From Azolla caroliniana (Eukaryota > Polypodiophyta), in contig JBHGNT010000015.1 of NCBI GenBank assembly GCA_043228905.1, positions 1,178,001 to 1,242,000 on the forward strand: a DNA stretch of 64,000 nt. The letters are read 5' to 3'. This document shows, in pieces, positions 13,481 to 24,744 of the stretch. The position numbers and the translations under genes are program-made. How positions within the stretch are numbered: position 1 is the first letter of the stretch; each line of letters starts with the position of its first letter. The notes beneath the pieces are model-generated. The model searched no databases. It was given only the letters and a program-made list of their open reading frames with translations, and was not told the origin of the DNA.

Positions 13481-16400
13481 ATGAGGTAAATGATCTCCTC
13501 TTCTTTCTGTCCCTTCTCTGTGGCATCTTTCATTGCTTTTTTTTTTAGGATCTGTCCTCTCCCAGTCTTTGTTATTGCTTTTGTTATTATCCTCTCCTCT
13601 TCCTTTGATATCTGACTCCATCTTTGTTAGTCTCTCTCTCGCTTTTTTATGTTTCTATCTTTTTTTGTTTCCACAACAAATCTTCTCTTTAATCGTGGCT
13701 ATGCAAGACATCTCTTAATCGGGTTCTCATGAGCCATTCGTTTTTTTTTGTTTCATTTCCCCCTCCATGATTCATGCTCTTTTCTTTTTCACTTTCTTCA
13801 GTGAATCGAGTACTTTTGAAGCTCCTCATTGCATTTTTACTTATAAGTCTATTTGTTGCTTTACTTTGCAGCACTAAGGAGAGACCAACCCTTGGGTAAG
13901 CATTCGAATATTCATCTTTAAGAAAATGATCTCTTATATTAGTCTATTTAATCCATCAAATATTGACATGCTCATATAACATCGATGTATCACAAAATGT
14001 GCATCAAAATCATGGTATAAAGGTAATTTGCCTTAAAGTCACAGCATTTTGATGCATAACTATGTTGTTCTCTCTGGTGTCATGCAAGCAATTCACATTG
14101 GATAATGTAGATTCACTCAGACAATTCACGTTAGATTATGTACATTGGATAATGTAGATTCACTCAGACAATTCACATTAGATTATGTACAAAGTGTGTT
14201 TATACAACGGTTGCATAATCAACTTCATATCTTTGAATTTGGTAACGTAAATGCATGTTAGATTTACTTCACATGGTGAATCGTGATGCATTTTCTAGAT
14301 GAAATATCAATCTTAACAATATATAAAAACTGTAGATATTTTGCTGCATGTATATTTATGTTCACAAATATCTGATACTGTTATATTATGCATGATATTT
14401 TATGTGCATCGTTTTTTGACACACATGGTCAACTAATATTGTGACGATTACTGGACAAGTTTGGATACTTAGCAAGCAAATGAATTGATGAATGAGATAA
14501 GAGTGGCATGTTTGGGGCTTACTGCAGTGTCAGAAACAATTAAGCTTCTGAGGACTTATTAAGATAGTGGAAGAAAACATTGTATAGATGCACACCTGGA
14601 TTCATGAAGGATAGATAATATGTTTTGTGTGTGACCTAATTACTTAATTACATATTCATTATTTTACTACAGTGGCACGCGGATCAAGACCCGCAAACGA
14701 AATATAGCAGCTCCTTTAGACCCTTCGAGTTTTGCAGATGCAATTGTCCAAGTCTATCTTGAGCATGAGGGAGACCTGGTATATCTCTAGGAATAGCACA
14801 AATTTTTAGGGCTGATTATATAGGTCATAATGAATAATTAGTATTGAAATGTTGTGATTACTACCAGGAACTTATTGCCAAAGATATTGAGGCTTCCGAC
14901 CTTGACTTCTCAAGATACGGCGAAACCTTCTTTGAGGTAACATCTTGGAAGCCACCACGATCTTATGTGTTGCTTTGCCCACATTATTAATATTCTTATT
15001 ATTTTTTAGTGTAGGATTAAGTAAGTTGTATCTTTATTCAGTATATCGTACTTCTCTGATCCCCAGATTGTACCTTAACAAAAATATAACTTGTACTTGG
15101 GAGAGAAGAATGGAAAGAGAGTTCTATTAATTCCTAGTCGTGTTGGTTTGGACATAAGACAACGCACAATAATGAATATGTTCTTATAATTCTGATCTTT
15201 GGTAGTTTGTATGACTGCTGATATTTTGCCTAGAAGACATACCAAATCGTGTATATACTCTTATAATTCAAACCTTTCAAAGTTGGTTTTGTATGACTGT
15301 TGAGTTGCTGTAAAATTATGGATGTACTGCAAGAGGCTGAAATTTTGAATGTGACTTCCAAAGTCTTACATGAATATGCTTACAGTTGCAAATTCAGCTA
15401 ATAATGTGTGATATGTGGATATGTATGTGTGTATGTAATTGATGGATGGATGGATGGATGCGCATGCATGCAGTTCTGTGGATCATCTAAAGAAACCATT
15501 ACGTGTGCAGGTGGTGTACACTGGTGGACGCATTCAGCTTGGAACTACAAAACCTGAGGAGGGTGAAAGACATCCATTCTCTATTTTGAACTGTGAGCCT
15601 TCACGAGATAAGATTGTCCCACATGTGTTATTTATTCAGAAGATCATACGTCGGCGACCTTTCATGATAAAGAGCCTTGAAAATGTGATGCAAAGGCTGC
15701 TTCAATCATTAGAGCTCTATGGAGAAGATGATCGCTTGAAACTAGCAATATTTACTGCCCTTACATTCTCCCAAAAGCTCTCGGGCCTTCCTCCAGAAAC
15801 AATCTTTTCTGCCTTACTAAAAGATAGTCTTGTCGCCAAAGGTACTGTTCTTGGTTTCATAACAGATTGCTTCAAGGAATACCTCGTAGAGAACAGTTTT
15901 GATGATCTAGTTGGACTTTTGAAACGGGCAAAAATTGAGGATCGCTTATTGGAGTTTTTTCCTATGCAAAAGAGATCTATTGAAGGATTTGCGGATCATT
16001 TCAGGTCTGCTCTTGGACATTGTTCCTTTACATTTGTAGAATATGGGGATAAGTAAGAGAAAGGAGGAATGCACACGAGACATTTGGATTCTTTTTCAGA
16101 AGTGCAACTATATTTCAGATAACATTTGTTATTAACTTTTTCTTCCTTTGCAGCAAAGTGGGGTTAGGCCAGCTTGTAGAGTACAATAGAAAGAAGGTTT
16201 TTGATGTAAAGCTAAAAGAACTGAAGACTAGCTTGACCGATCAGATTGCAGAAGATGTGGCTATGAATGAGGTTATTGATTCTATAAAGCTGCGATGCAA
16301 GGACTCTAGTTTACCGGATGTGGATGTGGTACGGATGGTGTGGGCAGCTCTAATGGACGCAATCCAATGGTCGGGGAAGAACCAACAACAGAATATCAAC

Positions 16401-17275
16401 TTGGCATTGCGACAGGTGTGTGGAATCTTCAATTTTGGCTCTTTTTTGTTTTTTAAAACAAACTTAATAGGAATTACATTCCCAAATATTTATGATTTAC
16501 ACTCAATTTTCGTGAGTGATATTTTCAGGGCTTCTTTTTGTTGTGGGTAATTTGCTCTGATATTTTTTTGTCTCGTTTTTTCTTCCTTGTATTATTGTAT
16601 ATTGCCATGACTCAAGAATGAATGCTAAGTTAAAGTGAATCAGTACGGAAAAAATAGAATATGAAATTCCAGAGTATTTGTAATCCCCCAATATTGTGTG
16701 CATTCTAAAAGACCACTTATCTATGATTTTATCAATGATTAAAGTGTACCCTTTTCGCCTTCCATGTGTATATTCCGTTATAATAGGTTATCTTCTCTAT
16801 GTAAATAATATGTAAGGAAGGGCATAAAAAACCCTATAATTTGTTGAGCTCACATGGCAGCGGGCCTTTGTAGGTGAAAACTTGGGGACCCTTACTTGGT
16901 GCTTTTACTTCAACTGGAAAGCTCGAGTTGGAACTGATGTATACCATCCAGACATACTGTTATGAAGATGCAAAGCTTATGAAGTTGTTTCCAGAAATTA
17001 TCCGAGCTTTATATGATCAAGATGTGCTTGCAGAAGACACTGTACTAGTGTGGTTCAAGAAAGGTTCCAATGTGAAAGGAAGGTCAGAGCCGATCCTTCA
17101 ATAAACTAGTTTCTTTTTTGTGTTTTTAATTTTATATCCTTCAACTTCTTGCCACCTGAAATTTAGTTAATACTAATCGTATGATTTGGGGCTTTCAATT
17201 TGATATAGACAAACATTCGTGAAGGCTCTGGAGCCATTTGTGAAATGGCTGGAGGAAGCTGAGGAGGAGGATTAA
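13481..17275 (+). CDS. BZW/5MP-type eIF5-mimic protein, W2 domain, 411 aa, 8 coding exons
   Basis: Basic-leucine-zipper-and-W2-domain proteins (eIF5-mimic proteins) act in the cytosol. They bind eIF2 and eIF3 through the C-terminal W2/HEAT domain and tune start-codon selection and translation. Coding exons: 13481-13485, 13872-13895, 14673-14778, 14868-14936, 15511-16004, 16154-16415, 16874-17082, 17209-17275. Phases join perfectly to 411 codons plus stop. The protein starts MSTKERPTLGGTRIKTRKRN, then SDLDFSRYGETFFE, VVYTGGRIQLGTTKPEEGER, PFMIKSLENVMQRLLQSLEL, QKLSGLPPETIF and FKEYLVENS. In the W2 part come MDAIQWSGKNQQQ, CYEDAKLMKLFPE and the acidic-aromatic end FVKWLEEAEEED. Length and ends match land-plant family members. 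The start is set by the MSTKERPTLGG join: intron 1 splits codon 2 and exon 2 is only 24 nt. Nothing is broken. A damaged paralogous copy lies at 24,900-26,490. Confidence 0.95.
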
Positions 17276-19980
17276 CCAAGACAATTTGTTCTCTTACTTT
17301 TCTAAGTTGGACTTCTCAAGTGGGGGAGTTTCAATAACTATTATTATGAATGGCTTTATAGTGTTGTGCTTTGCTATATATATGTTGTAGTCTCAAGTCT
17401 CATTACTGTGATTGTTGATATCAATGCTTCTGAAAGGGAAGTCAACAAAGATAATATGGATATGTTTGCATGCAATTCTATTGTTATAAAATATTAATGT
17501 GGCAAGAGTTGTAAGTTCTGAACGATGGCACCAAATTGTTCCAGATTGTTGTGCATGGTGTTTTTTGATAAATCCGGGAGAAAACTTTAAAATCTGTACA
17601 CATTATCAGGAAAATCTGAGACCATCCTGAGAACTACAATGCAATTGTTTCATAATATGTTGAAAACCTGTCTCATGTGTTGTATGATGTGGATCTTCAG
17701 CAAACTGACCAATAATAGAATTCCATCTTTGCCATCAGTTCAAGCAGGTTCTTGTTTTAATATTTTTAAATTTGTTTAGTTCTCTCTGTTAGCACAAATA
17801 GGCCATTAAAAGAGAGATTTGATAGAATACTAACGTGAGCTGGATATCATTAGCAACATCTATAATCTGAACCGGGATGTGGTTATTGCATTCTACAATG
17901 TGTATGCACAACAAGGATGGATTGATGTCAACATAATCAGAGGAAGTTGGTATTTTACTATTGCTGTGATTCATATGAGCTTTGGCTATTTTGAAAGTTA
18001 CAAAGTAGCAATGTTCTATGTTTTGTTTCAAGAGATTCTATTGCATGAGATATTTCTTTTTGTGCAAACGTTTTTGTGCTTTCAGTAAACAAATCCATTA
18101 TATGGAGATGTGAGGCATTGTCTTCTTTTTTAGATTGATTATTTCTTGTTCCAATGAAAGCTTATCCTCTTGACAACTCATCCTAGAAATCCTAATGTTA
18201 CTAGCTACGCCAATTTTAATTTGGTTCATTTCTTATTAATGTTTAAGTTACATACAATTATCAATATTCAAATGGGCACTTGTGAATGAGTAGTTTATAT
18301 TAGCAACTCTTGATCTGCGATAAAGTTCCATTAATTCACGTGTTTTTTGACAAGTTTCATTGTTTTGTAAGAACCTTGAGAATAATACTTGATTTCTTGA
18401 ATTTTTGCTTCATATTATTACAATTCCTACATAGGCGAGGGAATTAATTGAAACATAATTGAGAATGAAAGAAAGGTGTAGAATATAACAAAGTTTCGGA
18501 CTTATAAGCTTTATGAAGATGAATCACCTTAGCAAACTTGTAATGTATAAAGGTGAAATGAGATATTTTAGTAGAAAACCTGATTATGGTTACTATGTGA
18601 CTCATAGTAGTGGGTAACAAAGGTGTAGGAAATATAACAATGTTTTTTATTTAAAAGGTTCATGAAGTTGAATCACCTCAACAAGCTAGTAATGTATAAA
18701 GTTGAAAAAGGAATATTTTGTAGAAAACTTAGATTATGGTTATCATATGACTCAATGTAGTGGGATATGATTGGATTAGCAATCGAGACACAAAAACTAG
18801 GAACGAAGGCCACCAAAGCAAATAGAGAGCACAACTTTGAGAGTATGAGATAGAATCCAATGGGGGGCGGCACAAAGGTTTAGATGTATGTGTATTGGTT
18901 AGTAGTGTTTGTCTCGTACATTTCACTTCAAATTGAAGTAAATAAAGATAAGAATAGTTTTACAAATGATCTTGAAAGTAAAATTCCAACCTCCTCACAC
19001 CATCATTGCATGTTGATAAAGATGATGCTATTCTTCAAGGTAGTTTACTTTTTGGCAGATAATGACTAATTTTCATGGGCAATAAGGAAAATGTACATCT
19101 TATATGCTTTGCAAAAAAAAGCATTGGAGTATAAAAGTGTGGTTATATATGTCCTTATGATATTTCAATTCAATCAAATTGAGGTGACTTGACAACCTGG
19201 ATCAAGCACTCCACGGTTAAAAGGTGGAGATAATTGGGGATTTATGGTGGACAGGCAAATGCCATTCGACGACAAAGTGTCAAAACTAAAGCATATTTCT
19301 AGAGAATCATTAGTAAAGTCCATGATATATATCTGATGGATAAATGTTGTTAATCATTAAGATGTCAAAGTATCATAATTGTCCAATTGTTTATAAGTTT
19401 GAAAAAGTTATTCTTGATTTTCTTTCCACATTGACTTTATTAACAACCTATTTAAAGTTGCACCAAAAATTGTATGTGCACATCAAATGCTATTTTTTGG
19501 AAACACGTAAATGAAAAATTGGGTAAGAATTATCATTTACTTTACAACCTTCCAAAATCAAGGTCATCTATGACCAATGGGTCACGGATCTCAATAATAA
19601 GATCTACATTAGAAATTTAGGAAAGTAGAGGAGATGCACCTGTTAACCTTGGGACTATTATAATGCACCCCATGCGAGTAACAAAGTAGCCTTGGTTCTA
19701 GACATGTAGCACAAAACACTTACATGAAAATTTGGGTAAGAATTATCATTTACTTTACAACCTTCCAAAATAAAGGTCATCAATGACCAACGAGTCAAGG
19801 ATCTCAATAATAAGATCTACATTAGAAATTTAGGAAAGTAGAGGAGATGCACCTGTTAATCTTGGACTATTGTAATGCACCCCATGTGAGTAACAAAGTA
19901 GCCCTAGTTCTAGACATGTAGCACAAATGACGAAACAAACAAAGGTCGTAACACACAGGAAACAATTGTGCCATGACAAT
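14560..19980 (+). repeat. Left arm of a segmental duplication (partner 24,745-28,115)
   Basis: This arm runs from BZW intron 2 to about 2.7 kb past the gene. It shares ordered blocks with 24,745-28,115: exons 3, 4, 7 and 8 with their introns, the 3' flank, then phrases such as GATCTTGAAAGTAAAATTCC (18,970 and 27,388) and CATTCGACGACAAAG (19,264 and 27,668). The arms are diverged by many substitutions and indels, and the right one is shorter by deletions. Confidence 0.85.
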
Positions 19981-20448
19981 GATGGAATTCCCATATTTTC
20001 CGTCTTCCACCACAACATGAACCAAAGAGGTTGGATTTTTTATTATAACGCCCTCTTAGTTCGATGAAACAATGGTAAAATAACATAGAAGCATGGACCA
20101 TTGCACCACTTTGAATGGCATAAGAATGACTATAATTGAAACTTCCAATGCATAAACTTCTACTTCACCTCGATGCCAATAAGATGGTAGTATCACATTG
20201 ATTCAAGGTTTTGTATTGTTCAATTGGAAGGTACTATAGGTTTCATTCATTAAATATCATGTTTAAAATCAAATAAAAAATAAAATCCATTCATTGGTAT
20301 AAATAAGAGGTGTAATTCTCAATTGATTGACGGATGGACAACGATCTTGTTGGTTGAAAATGCCAAAAAGGACTATTACATTTTAAAGATAGAAGTGGAG
20401 TATCATCCTAGGGAATAATAGTTTGGAGGTACACGGCAATTATAGCAT
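17276..20448. other. Intergenic; part of duplication arm, one internal direct repeat
   Basis: This is the AT-rich 3' flank of the BZW/5MP gene. No gene was seen. A direct repeat of about 145 bp, beginning TAAGAATTATCATTTAC, occurs at about 19,524 and 19,737 (spacing about 213 bp), with only a few mismatches. Confidence 0.6.
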
Positions 20449-22110
20449 ATGAAACCACAATAAAACCATTCTATTGTCCTTTTAAACTATGTACCATGTT
20501 AACCCAAATATCACCCATTGCTTCAAATGGTGATACCCTGCCTTGATGAAAATGGGGGATCATCAAGCCTTCCAAATATACCATATGGTGGTACTACTCA
20601 ATAATTCCAATAATGGTTGGATCTCCATCCTTCTTCCTAAAAACTCCATGGTCACTAAACGAACTACCCGAATTGTTCCATAACAAGTGTTGAAAGCATG
20701 GTCAAGAGATTGATCATCATAATAGAACAAAAGTAGACAAGTGATGTCCAAACCACCATTCCCCATGTAAATATTGAATGTGGAATGTAGTTGGCAAAGA
20801 TTTAGAGAAGATATTTCCGCATCAGTTGAGACTCAAAAGTTAGTCCCATCAACAATGCTTTTGTGATTCTTCCTTTGAATAACACCAACCACAATTAGAG
20901 GATACACTCATTTTATCCAATCACGTATCAATTGCCAAGACTTGATGCACAAGCAATCACTACAAATGATGTATTTGACATGAGTGTTTCCTTTCCTATA
21001 ACTTTCCCCAAAACTTAAAAAGAAACTTTGGCATAAGACCATGTTGACTCTAGCATTGAAATCTCGTTGGTGAAACATCCCATGAACTAGACAATATGTG
21101 TGTGCCTAATTGCATAGAATATTAGAAAAAATTAAATTTTTTACCAATAAATGGATTTTTATCTATCCATGAATAGTCACTTGGGTCCCATGGCATCATA
21201 AACAAAGGTTGCTCACCACTCACATCTTTTGGTGTGACTTTACTTCCTTTATCATGAGGTCAATATATTTTTTCCGATCAACATATTCTATTACTCTTAT
21301 TTTTTGTTCTATAGAGCAAAGATAGAATATCATTTCTATCAAAGGAGACAATTGACTTGCATTATCCATGACAAAAGAGCGAAAAGTTCCATCCTAGAAG
21401 TAACTCTTTACAACTAGGAATACTTCCAATTTCGAGAAACTACCTATCCGTATGAGGCAAGAGCTAGTATGGTGGTTCTATCCATAGGTTCTTGAATTTG
21501 CCAATGCATTATTTGCCCTCCATGAATCACGGCTAGTACATGCTTTTTGTTCATGCCAAGGCCGAGATAGAAAAATCTGCCAAGTCCTAATTGAGTTACG
21601 AGGACCTTCTACCATTTCCTCCCACGCCAACCAATGTCTAGAACCTACATTAAACCATCTGATGTTATAAAATGCGGATTCCAAATTAGCCATTGTCTTA
21701 AATACTCTTCATATCTAGTAGGTGCATCGTGGAGCAATCTAGGTAAGACTTGATTCCATGCGGAAAGAATAGTTCTAATAATTACGTGCTCCCACATATG
21801 AGATGATGCTATTTAGATCATTTTCCCAAAAATCCATCTTACATCCATTGGTCAAAAGTAATTTCCATACCCCATGACTAAGAGGAAATCCTGTAATAAT
21901 CATCTTTACCAACAATTCTAAGGTTTGGATCAACAATGCATAGTCCTCCTTTGGATAAAGGTAATGCAATTGCATCCCATTTAACTTTGGACTAAGCATG
22001 ATGATCAACTTTTGAAGACCACAAGAAATTTCGTATTTGTAAAAACATGATTCGGAAAGAGATTCAACAAGGCAACACATACCATGTTGCTCATGCCTAT
22101 TCGGAAAGAT
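20449..22110 (-). pseudogene. Decayed LINE-type retrotransposon, C-terminal reverse transcriptase region
   Basis: Minus-strand reading, shifting frames, gives SKVKWDAIALPLSKGGLCIV at about 21,900-22,000. This matches the plant LINE phrase 'W..I..P...GGL.I.D' that follows the reverse transcriptase core. Further left come GWRGRKW-like pieces and, near 20,560-20,590, TTIWYIWKA, the usual ending of the zinc-binding RVT tail. Frames are broken many times and no polymerase YxDD block, endonuclease domain or poly(A) tail was found. It is an old 5'-truncated copy. The family call rests on short phrases, so confidence is moderate. Confidence 0.6.
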
Positions 22111-22260
22111 TTGTCGGGAATTCGGCAAGTTCTGTCGTGTCTTGTGATGCCCATCCAATAGACATTTCGTCAAAAAATGTACAGAATGGTTCTCATGATG
22201 ACAAGAAGGAAATCATGTTCCAACTTTTAGGGTATTGAGTGGGGGTTGCAACACAATTGG

Positions 22261-22261
22261 A

Positions 22262-22292
<31 letters not shown>

Positions 22293-22465
22293 TGTATATA
22301 TGTGGCATGCATGCATGTATGCATATATGTATGTATGTATTGTGTTGTATCAGTATGTATGCAGCATGTATGAATGTCTATGTATGTATGTATATGTACA
22401 TATGTATGTACTATGTATACATACGTATGTATGTGTATCTCTGTCTGTCTGTATGTCTGCCATGT
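22261..22465 (+). repeat. (TATG)n tetranucleotide microsatellite, interrupted
   Basis: TATG/GTAT units run from about 22,261 to 22,440 with substitutions, ending in a short GTCT stretch. It lies about 150 bp before the PPR start codon. The open frames across it are composition artefacts. Confidence 0.9.
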
Positions 22466-22610
22466 GTATTGTCCGTACGTACGTGCGCATCTATGTCTCT
22501 GCTGCAGGAAGATGGATATACTGCTTGCTCTTTTACAGACACACTCGCAGATGCTCCACGCTTTGATCTACCGAGAAATAATGGTGGCTGCATAATCCTT
22601 CTGACCCCAG

Positions 22611-24626
22611 TTGTTTGAAGACAGCCTACATCAGCTCAAGATACTTATCGAGAACATGCCTGATGCTCGTGCCTTCAGCGGATTAGTTCCACAGAAAGAA
22701 GTTTCATGGAAATTCCTTATCAGTGGCTACCTAAGACAAGGAAAGCCTTTAAAAGCTCTCGCAATGTATTCAGAAATGCAAAAGGATGTTTCCGTATGTC
22801 CGTGCAAGCATACGTTTGTCGCTTTGCTAAAAGCTTGTGCAAAAACGAAAGATCTGAGGACAGGCTCTGAAGTGCATGCTAAGATTGAAAGAACAGGGTT
22901 GATAGATAGAGATGTATTCATTGGTAGCTCATTGATTGATATGTATGCCAAATGTGGTAAACTTGATAAAGCCCAAAAAGTGTTCGACAAACTTCTGGTT
23001 CGGAATGTGGTGTGTTGGAATGCATTACTACGAGGATATGTCGAACATGAGCAAGGAAGTGAAGCGTTGAATCGTCTTGAAAAGATGCAATTGGAGGCCA
23101 TTTCTCCCGATGCTGTAACATTCATCTGCATTTTGAAAGCTTGTGGTAGCATAGGTGAGATAGTCAAGGGGAAAGAAATGCATGCTGAAATAGAAAGACA
23201 AGGACTTCTGGAAAAAAACCTTATTATTGGCAACAGTTTGATTGATATGTATGCTAAATGTGGCTTACTTGATATGGCACAAGAAGTGTTTGATAAGCTT
23301 CCAACTAGAGATGTGGTTTCTTGGACTTCTCTGATTGCAGGGTATGTTGAACATGGAGCTGGGGAAGAAGCATTGAAGTGTTTTCAGAAAATGGTAGGTG
23401 ATGGTGCTCCTTGTAATGCTATTACGTATGTTTGCATCTTGAAAGCTTGTAGCAGCATAGGAGATAGCAATAAAGGTCAAGAAATACACAATGAGATTGA
23501 GAAAAATGGACTTCTTGAAACAAATCTCCTCCTTTGCAATGCGTTGTTGGATATGTATGCTAAATGTGGGTTACTTACGAAAGCACAAAAGGTATTTGAT
23601 AGGATTTCTATTCGAGATGTGGTCTCTTGGACATCAATAATTGCAGGATACACTGAGCATGGCCAAGGTGAAGAAGCAATCAATGCATTTGAACTGATGT
23701 ATATGGAAGGTGTGTGCCCTGATGTTGTCACATTCCTTTGTGTCTTGAAAGCTTGTGGTCATATTCGAGACATGGTTAAAGGTGAAGAAATTCATGCAAA
23801 GATTGAAAGTCGAGGATTGCTAGACATAAATATCATTGTCGGCAACACGCTGGTTGATATGTATGTGAAGTGTGGCTCATTAACAAGAGCACAAGAAGTG
23901 TTTGATGGGCTTCATGATAGGAACTTAGTTTCATGGAATGCATTAATTTCAGGTTATGCTGAGCTTGGACAAGCTGAAGAGGCTATCAAATGTTTTGAAA
24001 GAATGCAGCTGGATGGTGTCTCCCCTGATGGCATCACTTTTGTTTGTATCTTAAAGGCATGCTCAAGCTTAGGTGCTACAAGCAAAGGGATAGAAATACA
24101 TGTTGAGATTGAGAGACAGGGTCTCATAGAGAGAGATATACTAGTTGGCAGCACCTTGGTTGATATGTATGCGAGATGTGGTTCCCTGGTAAAAGCACAT
24201 CAAGTTTTTGACAAACTGCCTGTGCGAGATGTAGTCTCTTGGACTGCAATCATGGAGGGGTATGCTCACCTTGGACAGAGTATCTGTGTTTTCTCTAACT
24301 TTGATAGGATGACGAGAGAAGGAATACAGCCAGATCCAGTGACCTTTATCGTTCTTCTTAATACTTGCAGTAGAGCAGGTCTATTTGGTAAAGGTCAAAT
24401 GTATTATGAGGCAATGAGCAAAGACCATGGTATTTCTCCTAGCCTCCAGCATCATGGATGTATGGTTGATCTTCTAGTTCGTGGAGGCCATATAGATAAG
24501 GCAATAGCAAGAATAAAGAACATTCCTGATATTGTGGCATGGCGAACAGTGCTAAGTGCTTGCAGAAATTGGGGAAATGTAGACTTTGCGAAACGAGCAT
24601 TTGCATATACACTACACTCGAAATGA
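22611..24626 (+). CDS. PLS-class pentatricopeptide repeat protein, 671 aa, intronless
   Basis: PPR proteins bind organellar RNA base by base and direct editing, splicing or stability in plastids and mitochondria. Six copies of a block of about 101 residues are visible. Each has a VVSWTxLIxGY-type repeat, an LKACxSIGxxxKGxEIH-type repeat and an IDMYAKCGxLxxAQxVFDKL-type repeat, that is P-L-S triplets. The last block leads into LQHHGCMVDLLVRGGHIDKA and IVAWRTVLSACRNWGN, which normally opens the E1 motif. The protein then stops. E2 and DYW deaminase motifs are absent, so if it edits RNA it would need a partner. Just after the stop another frame reads RNENDAAA, resembling the lost E1 continuation, which suggests a frameshift truncation. 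No clear transit peptide is seen before residue 30, and a start slightly downstream or a missed 5' exon is possible. It sits between the two arms of a segmental duplication. Confidence 0.88.
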   Translation: MFEDSLHQLKILIENMPDARAFSGLVPQKEVSWKFLISGYLRQGKPLKALAMYSEMQKDVSVCPCKHTFVALLKACAKTKDLRTGSEVHAKIERTGLIDRDVFIGSSLIDMYAKCGKLDKAQKVFDKLLVRNVVCWNALLRGYVEHEQGSEALNRLEKMQLEAISPDAVTFICILKACGSIGEIVKGKEMHAEIERQGLLEKNLIIGNSLIDMYAKCGLLDMAQEVFDKLPTRDVVSWTSLIAGYVEHGAGEEALKCFQKMVGDGAPCNAITYVCILKACSSIGDSNKGQEIHNEIEKNGLLETNLLLCNALLDMYAKCGLLTKAQKVFDRISIRDVVSWTSIIAGYTEHGQGEEAINAFELMYMEGVCPDVVTFLCVLKACGHIRDMVKGEEIHAKIESRGLLDINIIVGNTLVDMYVKCGSLTRAQEVFDGLHDRNLVSWNALISGYAELGQAEEAIKCFERMQLDGVSPDGITFVCILKACSSLGATSKGIEIHVEIERQGLIERDILVGSTLVDMYARCGSLVKAHQVFDKLPVRDVVSWTAIMEGYAHLGQSICVFSNFDRMTREGIQPDPVTFIVLLNTCSRAGLFGKGQMYYEAMSKDHGISPSLQHHGCMVDLLVRGGHIDKAIARIKNIPDIVAWRTVLSACRNWGNVDFAKRAFAYTLHSK

Positions 24627-24744
24627 AAATGATGCTGCAGCTGATTCCTTAGGCGTTGGATCTACTTGGGTAGTATACCTCTGGAAACACTCCAATCAAC
24701 TTTGTCAACAGGTATGAGTGAGTGAATAGATTGTCATATATCAA
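24627..24744 (+). other. Possible frameshifted E1-motif remnant after the PPR stop
   Basis: From about 24,613 the +1 frame reads RNENDAAADSLGVG. The NENDAAA phrase resembles the conserved start of the second half of an E1 motif (usual form 'xPxNAAAYVLxSNIY'). Beyond it the similarity fades and a stop follows at about 24,714. Confidence 0.4.

Noticed and set aside
22727-23233. 168-codon minus-strand frame in the PPR gene
   Set aside because: Antisense of regularly repeated PPR codons; it has no family resemblance.
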